NCBI GenBank assembly: GCA_964618415.1
Contig: CAZUAT010000001.1
Location: 1-64,000, forward strand
Reading direction: 5' to 3'
DNA length: 64,000 nucleotides
Source of the DNA: JACTMI01 sp964618415
GTDB taxonomy: Bacteria > Acidobacteriota > Thermoanaerobaculia > Multivoradales > JAGPDF01
Below the pieces are notes generated by a model. The model made no database searches. It was not told the origin of the DNA and worked only from the letters and a program-made list of their open reading frames with translations. Positions 17,705-27,987 of this stretch are shown here, piece by piece. Both the position numbers and the translations under genes were made by a program. The stretch's first letter is position 1. Each line of letters starts with the position of its first letter.

Positions 17705-19825
17705 TCAGGGTTCGAGTTCGGCGACCAGCCGTTCGAGCAGCGCGCGCTCCTCCCCGTCGGGCTCCCGGCGCAGCGCCTCGGCAAACGCCTCACGGGCGCG
17801 ACCGCGGTCGCCGGCTTCCATGGCCAGCGACCCGAGCGTCTTCCACAGATCGCCGCGCAGCGGCTGCAGGCGAACCAGCGCCTCGTAGTCGGCGCGCGCC
17901 TCGGCGGAACGACCCAGCGCGTACGCCGCGCGCGCCGCGTTCTCGAGCGCGACCGGATCGGCCGGGGCACGCTCTGCAGCGGCCCGGAAGTCGGCCAGCG
18001 CTCCGATCAGATCTCCGGACTCGGCGCGCGCCGTTCCGCGCTCGACGACCAGATCGGACGCATGACCGCCCGCCCGCTCGACCTCGTCGAGCAACTGGAT
18101 CGCCTCGGCGTGACGCCCCTGCTGTCGCCGTCGGCGGGCCAGGAGTACCGCCGACACCGCGTCGGCCGGATCGAGCACCAGCGCCCGCCGCAGCTCCCGC
18201 TCGCCCTCCCCCGGCCTGCCTCCCTCGAGCAGCAGCTGCCCCAGGTTGGCGGGCGGGATCGGCGAACGAGGATTCTCCTCGGCGGCGCGCCGGAACAGGG
18301 CGATCGCCTCCTCCCGACGGCCGAGATCGCGCAGGCACTGCGCCGCCACGGTCATGGCCGGGAAGTTTCCGCGGTCGGTGCCGGCGATCTGCTCGAGCGT
18401 CGGCAGTGCCTCCTCACAGCGCCCCTGCCGAGCCGCCTCGGCCGCCGCGTGAAGCCAATTCGCGACGTCGAGACGCTGACGGGGGTCGGGGAGGTCGCGC
18501 GACACGGCCGCCTCGGCGCCGCCTGCGCCGAAGAGATAGCCAAGGCTCGCGAGCTGTCGCACCTGGTCGGCGCTCAGCGGCTCTCCCGCCGCCACGGTCG
18601 GGTCGAGCGATTCCCCGGCCGCGGCCAGCATCCGCTCGAGCCGGCGCTGCCAGATGGCGACCGCCCCCGGCTCTTCGTCCGCCAGGTCGCGCAGCTCGGC
18701 GCGGTCCACGTCGAGGCGGAAGAGCGCCGGCCGGGGCGCCTGCAGAAACAGGGCCCGGCCGTCGGACAGCGCCCGCAGCGGGTACCACCGATAGGCGAAG
18801 AACGGCAGAAAGCTCTCCGAGTAGGAGATCCGGTCGCACGCCGGCTCCGGCGCGCGAGGATCGAGCGACAGCAGCGGGCGCCCGTCGAGGCCGGGGGGGA
18901 CCTCGAGCCCGGCGAGAGCGAGCAAGGTCGGCATCACGTCGACCGTGCGCGCGAGGCAGTGGGAGACCACGCCGGCCGGAACCCCCGGGCCGGCGATCAA
19001 CAGCGGCACGCGACGCGCGCCGGGGCCGAGCAGCAGACCGTGCGTGGCCTCGCCCTGATCGCCCAGCATCTCGCCGTGGTCGCCGACCACCAGGACCACG
19101 GTTTCCGGCGGCAGGGCGGCGAGCAGGCGCCCGATCTCGGCGTCCATGAACGCGATCTCGCCGTCGTACAGCCGGTGCGGGCCGGTCGCCAGCTCCGCGT
19201 AGCGCTGCGGCGGGCGGTACTGCTCGTGGGGATCGAAGTAGTGCACCCAGAGCAGCATCGGGCCACTGCGGTCCTTGAGGCGTGCCAAGGCGCGGTCCGT
19301 GGTGGCATCGGCGCGCCGCTCCGCCGCCTCCTCACCCGCAGGTCCGCCCGATCCCAGATCGTCGTCGTAACTCGCGAACCCCTGGTCGAGCCCGTGCTGA
19401 CGCCCCAGCACGACGGCCGAGACGATTGCGGCGGTCTCCCAGCCGGCGGCGGCGAACCGCTCGGCCACAGTCTCGAACTCTCCAGCGAGGACGAACGCCC
19501 CGTTGTCGCGCACCCGGTGGCGGGGCGGAAACAGGCCGGTCATCAAAGTGGCGTGCGACGGCAAGGTGACCGGGGCTGCGGTGTCACAGCGCTCGAAGCG
19601 GACGCCACGGGCGGCCAGACCGTCCAGCGCCGGGGTGCGGGCGTGCGGGTGCCCCCAGGCCCCCAGGTGGTCGGCCCGGGTGGTGTCCAGGGTGATGAGC
19701 ACGACGTTCGGGCCGGACGCGCGGCGGTCGAGTCCGGGACCGGTAGCCCGGCCCGCCGAACTGACCGTCCATATCCCGGCAGCCAGCAGAGCGGCTCCGA
19801 GCAGGCTGCGGGAGCGGGGGCGCAC
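17705..19825 (-). CDS. Sulfatase-like AlkP-superfamily hydrolase with C-terminal TPR repeats
   Basis: 706-aa exported or membrane-anchored protein. A hydrophobic signal/anchor at residues 7-25 is followed by the catalytic domain: metal ligand Asp in VLITLDTTRADHL (near residue 47) and the nucleophile motif APVTLPSHATLMTG (near 87). HYFDPHEQY, VVGDHGEMLG and THGLLLGPGARRVPLLI come next. The usual sulfatase Cys/Ser-x-Pro-x-Arg is here Thr-Leu-Pro-Ser-His, so formylglycine cannot form and sulfatase activity is doubtful; a phosphoester or phosphotransfer role is possible. From about residue 430, five or six TPR repeats follow, introduced by QLASLGYLF. GTG at 19825 has TAGACT 8 nt upstream; an in-frame ATG at 19897 is less likely. 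Confidence 0.83.
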   Translation of the reverse strand: MRPRSRSLLGAALLAAGIWTVSSAGRATGPGLDRRASGPNVVLITLDTTRADHLGAWGHPHARTPALDGLAARGVRFERCDTAAPVTLPSHATLMTGLFPPRHRVRDNGAFVLAGEFETVAERFAAAGWETAAIVSAVVLGRQHGLDQGFASYDDDLGSGGPAGEEAAERRADATTDRALARLKDRSGPMLLWVHYFDPHEQYRPPQRYAELATGPHRLYDGEIAFMDAEIGRLLAALPPETVVLVVGDHGEMLGDQGEATHGLLLGPGARRVPLLIAGPGVPAGVVSHCLARTVDVMPTLLALAGLEVPPGLDGRPLLSLDPRAPEPACDRISYSESFLPFFAYRWYPLRALSDGRALFLQAPRPALFRLDVDRAELRDLADEEPGAVAIWQRRLERMLAAAGESLDPTVAAGEPLSADQVRQLASLGYLFGAGGAEAAVSRDLPDPRQRLDVANWLHAAAEAARQGRCEEALPTLEQIAGTDRGNFPAMTVAAQCLRDLGRREEAIALFRRAAEENPRSPIPPANLGQLLLEGGRPGEGERELRRALVLDPADAVSAVLLARRRRQQGRHAEAIQLLDEVERAGGHASDLVVERGTARAESGDLIGALADFRAAAERAPADPVALENAARAAYALGRSAEARADYEALVRLQPLRGDLWKTLGSLAMEAGDRGRAREAFAEALRREPDGEERALLERLVAELEP

Positions 19826-19833
19826 GGCGCGGC

Positions 19834-19839
19834 AGTCTA
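19834..19839 (-). promoter_or_regulatory. Candidate -10 box TAGACT, 8 nt before GTG of sulfatase-like gene
   Basis: Minus-strand TAGACT followed by GCCGCGCC and GTG; no Shine-Dalgarno site. Its presence supports the GTG at 19825 over the upstream ATG as the true start. Confidence 0.5.
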
Positions 19840-19896
19840 GCGCCGGCCGGGTAAGGAGGAGCCCACCCCGGGCCTCCCGCCGGTGGTCGGCAGCCA

Positions 19897-19926
19897 TTGA
19901 CAGACGCCCGGATCCCGGTCTAACTT
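19897..19926 (+). promoter_or_regulatory. Sigma70-type promoter for the metalloprotease gene
   Basis: Consensus -35 TTGACA at 19897-19902, an 18-bp spacer, and -10 TAACTT at 19921-19926. The transcript would begin near 19933 and carry a leader of about 170 nt before the ATG at 20106. The leader contains no other gene; I see no recognisable riboswitch in it. Confidence 0.6.
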
Positions 19927-20105
19927 CCCCGCAGCAACCTCAGCGCATTCATGCCGTCCATTCGGGAGTCCCGACGGATTCGCGTCTCAGGATCCGGGCG
20001 TACGGGCCACAGGTGTGTCCAGTGAGCCCCCTCCGACGCCCCGTCGAGTCTCCCCTGCCATCGGAATCGACCATCCGGTCGACCCATCCAGGAAGGAGTC
20101 AGCGC

Positions 20106-23100
20106 ATGCAATCGCCACCCGTTTGCAGGACAGTCTTGGGCTTCGCCGCCGCGACACTGCTTTTCGTCGCGACTGCGCACGCCCAGGTCGCCAAGCGCAT
20201 CACCGACGGCCTCGAGGCGCGCGCCTTCACCAGCGACCGCTTCGCGCCGACCGGTGAAGTGCTCGCCCTCGACGAAGCCCGTCACGCCCTGTCACTCGAG
20301 TCCGAGCTCGGGCTCGAGGACTTCCGCAGTGCGGTGGGCGGCGAATGGACCGCCCACGTCGATGAGCGGACCGGACGCATCTCGAACATCGAAGGATCCG
20401 GAATCCCGTGGATTGCCGGCCCGGGCAACAGCCTGGCGGCCGCCGAGGTGCCGAGCCTCGCCGTCCTCGACAAGCATGCGCGCGCACTGGCGCGCGAGCT
20501 GAGCAAGGCGCTCGGCATCGACGCGGACAGCCTGGTGCTGAACACGGGACGCTCCGGCAACCCGGCAGCGCACGTCTGGTTCGTCGACTACGACGTAACG
20601 GTCAACGGCCGGGTGATCGAAGGCGCGCGCGTCGTGTTCACGGTCAACAGCGGCAACCTGGTGGCGATCGGCACCGAGAACCTGCCGGCCCCGGGCACCC
20701 GCGCGCCGGAGGCCCGCCTCGACCGCGCGGCCGCGCTCGAGGCCCTGGCGGCCCACATCGACGGCCTTTCCGCCGACGACGAGTGGGTCGACGCCGGCTC
20801 CTTCCGGGTGCTGCCGTCCAACGCGAGTGACGACCGCTTCTCCGGACGCTTCGAAGTCGGCCGTGGTCGTGAGCTGGTCGGTGTGTGGCAGTTCACCTTC
20901 CGCCGCCCGGGCGAAGTCGGCACCTGGCGAGCGCGGGTCGACGCCGAGAGCGGAGAGCTGATCGAGCTGCGCGACATCAACGACTACGGCTCGGTGACCG
21001 GCGGCGTCTACCAGGGCGACCGTCCGGCCGCGGAGCGCGTGCTGCCGATGCCGTTCGCCAACTACGGATCCGGGCTCTACACGAACTCGGCCGGTATCTT
21101 CAGCGGCACCACCGGCACGACGACCCTCAACGGTCAGTACGTGGCGATCACCGACAGCTGCGGATCGATCTCCAAGGCTGCCGACGGCTCGGGTGTCATC
21201 GCGATGGGCAGCTCGAGCGGCACCGACTGCACGACGCCCGGCACCGGCGGCTCGGGCAACACCCACGCCGCCCGCACCCAGTTCTACAACCTGAACCGGG
21301 CCAAGGAAGTGGCGCGGGGCTGGCTGCCCAGCAACTCCTGGATCAACGCCAAACTGACCGCCCGCGTGAACCTCAACCAGACCTGCAACGCGTACTGGAA
21401 CGGCTCGACGGTCAGCTTCTTCCGCTCCGGCGGCGGCTGCGCCAACACTGGAGAGCTGCCCGGCGTCTCGCTCCACGAGTACGGCCACGGCCTGGACTCC
21501 AACGACGGCAACGGCTCCTCGCCCGAGAACGGAACCGGCGAGACCTACGGTGACTTCACCGCCGCGCTGGCGACCCATAGCTCCTGTGTCGGCAACGGCT
21601 TCCTCGGCAGCTCGAACTGCGGCGGATACGGCGACCCCTGCACCTCGTGCTCCGGCGTGCGCGACATCGACTGGGCCAAGCGCTCGTCCAACACGCCCCA
21701 CACGGTGGCCAACTTCACGCAGGTCCGCTGCCCCTCGTCGGGGACCGGCTACGTCGGTCCGTGCAACCGCGAGGGACACTGCGAGTCGTACATCGGCTCG
21801 GAGGCGCTGTGGGACCTCGCGATGCGGGACATGCCCGGCGCCGGCACCGGCGCCGCCTGGACGGTCGTTGACCGCCTCTGGTACCTGTCGCGGTCGACCG
21901 CGACCAAGTCGTTCCAGTGCACGACCTCGTCGAGCCCGTGGACGTCGAACGGCTGCAACACCGGCAGCCTGTTCAAGGTCTTCCGCGCCATCGACGACGA
22001 CAACGGCAACCTCGCCGACGGTACTCCGCACGGTGGCGCGATCGCCGCGGCCTTCAACCGGCACGGAATCGCGTGCACGACCGACGCGGGCTGGAACACG
22101 ACGTTCGCCGCCATCACGCCGCCGGCGACGCCGAGCCTCACGGTCACCGCGGGCAACAACTCCGCGTCGCTGTCGTGGAGCGGCTCGTCGGGTGTCTACG
22201 ACGTCTACCGGAACGAGACCGGCTGCAACGCCGGCTTCACCAAGGTGGCCAACAACGTCTCGGCAACCAGCTACACGGACAACGCGGTCGCCAACGGCCT
22301 GACGTACTACTACCAGGTCGTGGCGCACCCCTCGTCGACCGAAGCCGCGGCCTCGGCGCCCTCGACCTGCCGCACCGTGACGCCGACCGGCGGCGGCTCA
22401 TGCACGCCGCCTGCGGCCCCGACCGGCGTCTCGGCCACCGCGACCTCGCAGACGGCGGCCACCGTGTCGTGGTCCGCCTCCTCGGGTGCGACCTCGTACA
22501 AGGTCTTCCGTTCGACCACCAGCGGCAGCGGCTACACCCAGGTCGGAACGACCTCTTCGACCTCGTTTGCCGACTCCGGCCTGGCCTGCAACACCGCGTA
22601 CTACTACGTCGTGACCGCCTCCAACGGCAGTTGCGACTCGGGCAACTCCGCCCAGGCCTCGGCGACCACCCAGACCTGCTCGGGCGGCAACGTGCTGACC
22701 AAGGGGGTCCCGGTGACCGGCATCTCCGGCGCCGCCTCCAGTCAGCAGTTCTGGACCATGACCGTCCCGCCGGGAGCGACGAACCTGTCGTTCCAGATCT
22801 CGGGCGGCAGCGGGGACGCCGACATGTACGTGCGCTTCGGCTCTGCGCCGACGACCAGCACCTACGACTGCCGGCCGTACCTGAACGGCAACAACGAGAC
22901 CTGCAACTTCTCCACCCCGTCGGCGGGTACCTGGCACGTCATGCTGCGCGGCTACTCGGCCTATTCGGGGGTCTCCCTGGTCGGCAACTACACGGAGGAG
23001 CCGACCTGCACGCCTCCGGCTGCGCCGGGAGGGGTCTCCGCGGCCGCGACGTCACAGACGGCCACCTCGGTGACCTGGAGCGCCTCGTCGGGCGCGACCT

Positions 23101-23984
23101 CGTACAAGGTCTTCCGCTCGACCACCAGTGGTGGTCCGTATACCCAGGTCGGCACCGCGTCCGGCACCTCCTTCGCGGATTCGGGCCTCACCTGCAACAC
23201 GGCCTATCACTACGTCGTCCGCGCCTCCAACGGCAGCTGTGACTCGGGCAACTCGGCGCAGGCCTCGGCAACCACCCAGGCCTGCTCGGGCGGCAACGTG
23301 CTGACCAACGGCGTGCCGGTAACCGGCATCTCCGGTGCCGCCTCCAGCCAGCAGTTCTGGACCATGTCCGTTCCGGCCGGAGCGACGAACCTGTCGTTCC
23401 AGACCTCCGGCGGCAGCGGCGACGCCGACCTGTACGTGCGCTTCGGCTCGGCGCCGACCACCAGCAGCTACGACTGCCGGCCGTACCAGAACGGCAACAA
23501 CGAGACCTGCAGCTTCCCGAGCCCGGCGGCCGGTACCTGGCACGTCATGCTGCGCGGCTACTCGGCCTACTCAGGGGTCTCCCTGGTGGGCAGCTACACG
23601 CCTCCCGGCGGTGGCGGTTGCACGAACCTGTCCGACGTCGAGCCGAACAACAGCCGCTCGGCGCCGCAGGTGCTGTCGGGGGCCTGCAATCAGATCGCGG
23701 GGACGTTCCTCAACGACTCCAGTAGTCAGCGCGAGGACTACTTCCGCGTTGCGCTGCCGCCCGGCGCCACGATCACTGCGCTGCTCAACGGATTGACGGT
23801 CGACTACGACCTCTATCTGTACAACTCGCTGAGCGGCTCGGCGGTCGACTCGTCACTCAACGGCGGCAGCAGTTCCGAGGAGGTCTCGTGGACCAACTCG
23901 GGCTCGTCGACGGTCAACATGTACGTGCGCGTCTACCGCTACTCGTCGACGCGGACGACCTACCAGCTGCGCATCAGCTACTGA
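20106..23984 (+). CDS. Large secreted zinc metalloprotease (fungalysin/thermolysin-like) with FN3 and PPC domains
   Basis: 1292-aa exported protease. Signal peptide residues 1-26 (LLFVATAHAQ). An FTP-like propeptide to about residue 290 ends in a PepSY-like VDAESGELIELRDIN. The catalytic domain carries zinc motif HEYGH at residues 457-461 and the third ligand region GETYGDF (Glu479). Cysteines are frequent (CGSISK, CNAYW, CGGYGDPCTSC), implying disulfides. Then an FN3-like domain (about 678-760) and two copies of an FN3-PPC pair (about 766-966 and 968-1165). A last PPC-type domain (DVEPNNSRSAPQ onward, to 1290) ends the protein. AAGGAG precedes the ATG. Probably degrades extracellular protein; PPC and FN3 parts may bind substrate or be trimmed. 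A strong terminator follows. Confidence 0.9.
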   Translation: MQSPPVCRTVLGFAAATLLFVATAHAQVAKRITDGLEARAFTSDRFAPTGEVLALDEARHALSLESELGLEDFRSAVGGEWTAHVDERTGRISNIEGSGIPWIAGPGNSLAAAEVPSLAVLDKHARALARELSKALGIDADSLVLNTGRSGNPAAHVWFVDYDVTVNGRVIEGARVVFTVNSGNLVAIGTENLPAPGTRAPEARLDRAAALEALAAHIDGLSADDEWVDAGSFRVLPSNASDDRFSGRFEVGRGRELVGVWQFTFRRPGEVGTWRARVDAESGELIELRDINDYGSVTGGVYQGDRPAAERVLPMPFANYGSGLYTNSAGIFSGTTGTTTLNGQYVAITDSCGSISKAADGSGVIAMGSSSGTDCTTPGTGGSGNTHAARTQFYNLNRAKEVARGWLPSNSWINAKLTARVNLNQTCNAYWNGSTVSFFRSGGGCANTGELPGVSLHEYGHGLDSNDGNGSSPENGTGETYGDFTAALATHSSCVGNGFLGSSNCGGYGDPCTSCSGVRDIDWAKRSSNTPHTVANFTQVRCPSSGTGYVGPCNREGHCESYIGSEALWDLAMRDMPGAGTGAAWTVVDRLWYLSRSTATKSFQCTTSSSPWTSNGCNTGSLFKVFRAIDDDNGNLADGTPHGGAIAAAFNRHGIACTTDAGWNTTFAAITPPATPSLTVTAGNNSASLSWSGSSGVYDVYRNETGCNAGFTKVANNVSATSYTDNAVANGLTYYYQVVAHPSSTEAAASAPSTCRTVTPTGGGSCTPPAAPTGVSATATSQTAATVSWSASSGATSYKVFRSTTSGSGYTQVGTTSSTSFADSGLACNTAYYYVVTASNGSCDSGNSAQASATTQTCSGGNVLTKGVPVTGISGAASSQQFWTMTVPPGATNLSFQISGGSGDADMYVRFGSAPTTSTYDCRPYLNGNNETCNFSTPSAGTWHVMLRGYSAYSGVSLVGNYTEEPTCTPPAAPGGVSAAATSQTATSVTWSASSGATSYKVFRSTTSGGPYTQVGTASGTSFADSGLTCNTAYHYVVRASNGSCDSGNSAQASATTQACSGGNVLTNGVPVTGISGAASSQQFWTMSVPAGATNLSFQTSGGSGDADLYVRFGSAPTTSSYDCRPYQNGNNETCSFPSPAAGTWHVMLRGYSAYSGVSLVGSYTPPGGGGCTNLSDVEPNNSRSAPQVLSGACNQIAGTFLNDSSSQREDYFRVALPPGATITALLNGLTVDYDLYLYNSLSGSAVDSSLNGGSSSEEVSWTNSGSSTVNMYVRVYRYSSTRTTYQLRISY
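22401..23600 (+). repeat. Tandem 606-bp intragenic duplication (FN3 plus PPC module)
   Basis: Unit A begins TGCACGCCGCCTGCGGCC at 22401 and unit B begins TGCACGCCTCCGGCTGCG at 23007, an exact 606-bp (202-codon) offset. Long stretches are nearly identical, for example around 22680-22760 versus 23286-23366 and 22921-22990 versus 23527-23596. Each unit encodes one FN3 domain and one PPC domain. The high nucleotide identity, beyond what protein conservation requires, indicates recent duplication or gene conversion. Confidence 0.85.
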
Positions 23985-23991
23985 GCCACAT

Positions 23992-24014
23992 CCGGCGCGC
24001 CTTCGGCGCGCCGG
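23992..24014. repeat. Perfect GC hairpin with TTC centre downstream of protease gene
   Basis: Arms CCGGCGCGCC and GGCGCGCCGG flank TTC, a stem of 10 bp closed by a C(TTCG)G tetraloop. It lies between the protease stop codon and the rho-independent terminator and may stabilise the 3' end of the mRNA. Confidence 0.6.
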
Positions 24015-24021
24015 CACTCAG

Positions 24022-24055
24022 CGCCCCCGGGGCCTCGCGCTCCGGGGGCGTTTTT
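24022..24055 (+). terminator. Rho-independent terminator after metalloprotease
   Basis: Nine-bp stem CGCCCCCGG / CCGGGGGCG with an 11-nt loop, directly followed by TTTTT. This is the only classical intrinsic terminator with a T-run that I see in the window. Confidence 0.85.
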
Positions 24056-24099
24056 CGTTTACGATGCGGCACCCGGCCTCTCCCCGGCCGGCGCTACCG

Positions 24100-24936
24100 A
24101 TGACCGCCATCCCGCTTCCCGACCTCGTTTCGGCCGCCATCGACGCCGCGCTCGCAGCCGGCCGCGAGATCCTCGACGTCTACTCGGGGCCGATTGCGGT
24201 GCAGCAGAAGGACGACCGGTCGCCGTTGACGGAGGCCGACCTGCGCGCGCACCGAGCGATCGCCGCCCGCCTCGCGGCGACCCGGCTGCCGATCCTGAGC
24301 GAGGAGGGACGCGATCGGCCGCCTGCCGAGCGGCAGGCCTGGGAGCACTACTGGCTGGTCGACCCGCTCGACGGCACCAAGGAGTTCGTGCGCCGCAACG
24401 GCGAGTTCACGGTGAACATCGCCCTCATGGAGCGGTGCGCCGACCCGACCGGGCCCGAAGGGATCGCCGAACCGATTGCCGGTGTGCTGCTGGCACCGGT
24501 CCGCGACCTGCTCTACTTCGCGTGGCGGGGCGGCGGGGCGTGGCGCCAGGCCGGTGCGGCCGGATCCGCGGCCGGATCCGCGCAGGAGCGCACCGCGCAC
24601 GCCGAGCGGCTGCCGCTGGCGTCCGAACGCACCGTCCACACGATCGTCGCCAGCCGTTCGCACCCCAGCGCGGAGACGGAGGCTTACATCCGCCAGGCCG
24701 AGCGCGAGCACGGCGAAGTCGCGCTCACCAGTCTCGGCAGTGCCCTCAAGATCTGCCTGGTGGCGGAAGGCGCCGCGGACGCCTATCCGCGCTTTGCGCC
24801 GACGATGGAATGGGACACCGCGGCCGGGCACGCGCTGGCGACCGAGGCCGGCCGCGACCTCGTCGACCCGCGGACCGACGCGCCGCTGCGCTACAACAAG
24901 CTCGACCTGGTCAATCCCTGGTTCATCGTCCGCTGA
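24100..24936 (+). CDS. cysQ: 3'(2'),5'-bisphosphate nucleotidase CysQ
   Basis: Mg-dependent phosphatase that converts PAP, the by-product of PAPS-dependent sulfotransferases, to AMP; 278 aa. Inositol-monophosphatase-fold motifs: KDDRSPLTEADLRAH, SEEGRD, the metal-binding VDPLDGTKEF near residue 88, and EWDTAAGHAL near the C-terminus. Residues about 150-160 contain an Ala-Gly-Ser insertion made by a 12-bp DNA repeat. ATG 24100 is preferred since conserved sequence begins shortly after; an in-frame ATG at 24064 is possible. It stands next to a sulfotransferase and 7 kb from cysCDN, consistent with PAP recycling. Confidence 0.92.
   Translation: MTAIPLPDLVSAAIDAALAAGREILDVYSGPIAVQQKDDRSPLTEADLRAHRAIAARLAATRLPILSEEGRDRPPAERQAWEHYWLVDPLDGTKEFVRRNGEFTVNIALMERCADPTGPEGIAEPIAGVLLAPVRDLLYFAWRGGGAWRQAGAAGSAAGSAQERTAHAERLPLASERTVHTIVASRSHPSAETEAYIRQAEREHGEVALTSLGSALKICLVAEGAADAYPRFAPTMEWDTAAGHALATEAGRDLVDPRTDAPLRYNKLDLVNPWFIVR
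24556..24579 (+). repeat. Tandem 12-bp repeat inside cysQ
   Basis: Two back-to-back copies of GCGGCCGGATCC add Ala/Gly/Ser residues in a loop of CysQ. In frame, so probably tolerated; a recent replication-slippage product. Confidence 0.8.
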
Positions 24937-24961
24937 GGGCGGCCGCCGAAGCGGCAGAGCT

Positions 24962-25591
24962 TCAGGCGGAACCGGCGGCCGCGGCGCGGTTGCGGTAGAG
25001 CTTCGGGTCGACGGCTTCGACCATTCGGTCGACGTCGAGCCGGCCGCCCAGAAACTCGTTCATTCGCTCGGCCTGGCGGCGCGGATCGGCAACGACGTCG
25101 GCGTAATGCACATCCAGCCGTTCCAGGTGCGCGGCATGGCGGAACAGGTAGTCGACCCGCCACAGATGACTCTCGTAGATCTCGATCATCTGCGCATCAT
25201 CGGCACCGCTGTCCTCGGCCCGGCGCTCGAGCATCTTGCTCTGCGAGGCCAGAACCTCGCGCAGGTCGCGGCGCAGGAAGATCACCCGGTAGTTGTTGTC
25301 CGGCGGCAGATCCTTGAGGAGATAGGAGATTACCTTCACGGCCCGCCCGCGCGCCTGGCGCAGCCAGCTCCTATCCTCGCTCTGGCCGAGGTCCTTGACC
25401 CGCTCGTCCTCGTAGTAGCCCTTCGGGTTGTCTTCGTCGGCCTCCCGGACCCCGTCGGCCACGGCCTCCAGGCCTCCGCCGGCGAGCATCTTCATGACCA
25501 TCGAAGTCCCCGATCGTGGCAGCCCCGAAACGACCACCACCGGCTCGCCGTGAAGCCACCGGCGCCAGATCCTGCCCAGCTTGCTCGCCAT
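24962..25591 (-). CDS. Sulfotransferase family protein (PAPS-dependent)
   Basis: 209-aa cytoplasmic enzyme predicted to transfer sulfate from PAPS to an unknown acceptor. The 5'-phosphosulfate loop is SGLPRSGTSM at residues 22-31, and the 3'-phosphate region is VIFLRRDLREVLASQ near residues 100-115. The spacing and NPKGYYEDE segment place it with bacterial sulfotransferase-like proteins rather than kinases. Short but within range. ATG 25591 lies at the beginning of conserved sequence; the upstream GAGAGAGGGG is a weak ribosome binding site. Convergent with cysQ (25-bp gap) and divergent from the AlkP-cysCDN operon across 227 bp, a context that supports a real sulfation role. Confidence 0.85.
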   Translation of the reverse strand: MASKLGRIWRRWLHGEPVVVVSGLPRSGTSMVMKMLAGGGLEAVADGVREADEDNPKGYYEDERVKDLGQSEDRSWLRQARGRAVKVISYLLKDLPPDNNYRVIFLRRDLREVLASQSKMLERRAEDSGADDAQMIEIYESHLWRVDYLFRHAAHLERLDVHYADVVADPRRQAERMNEFLGGRLDVDRMVEAVDPKLYRNRAAAAGSA

Positions 25592-25669
25592 CGCCTGTCC
25601 GTCGACCCCTCTCTCGCCCGTTTTCCGGGCCGGCTCCCACCCAACTCCCAGTCGTTGCGCCGGATAGAC

Positions 25670-25675
25670 TACAAT
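25670..25675 (+). promoter_or_regulatory. Candidate -10 box TACAAT in divergent 25.6-25.8 kb region
   Basis: The 227-bp spacer between the sulfotransferase and first AlkP gene holds GGATAGACTACAATG. TACAAT is the best -10 match for the plus-strand operon, but no clear -35 is visible at 17 bp. TSS would be near 25682, giving a leader of about 137 nt. Nothing else recognisable in the spacer. Confidence 0.4.
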
Positions 25676-25818
25676 GCCGGGGCTGCACCCGCCGGCCGGT
25701 CCCGGTCGCCCCGCGAGTCCGGATGGCCCGACTCCGGGAGGCTCGGCTCCGCCCGGACCTGCCCTGCACAGCGCCTCAGGTCGGCCCGGTTCCACGAATC
25801 GTGAGGAGGATTCGGCTC

Positions 25819-27976
<2,158 letters not shown>

Positions 27977-27987
<11 letters not shown>

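Noticed and set aside
17705..19825. Active sulfatase partner of the sulfation locus
   Set aside because: The formylglycine Cys or Ser is replaced by Thr and Arg by His in the signature, and the gene is not adjacent to the cys operon.
19825..19897. ATG at 19897 as start of the sulfatase-like protein
   Set aside because: It adds 24 residues without signal-peptide character and overlaps the TTGACA promoter of the divergent gene; the GTG at 19825 has a -10 box 8 nt upstream and starts directly at the signal sequence.
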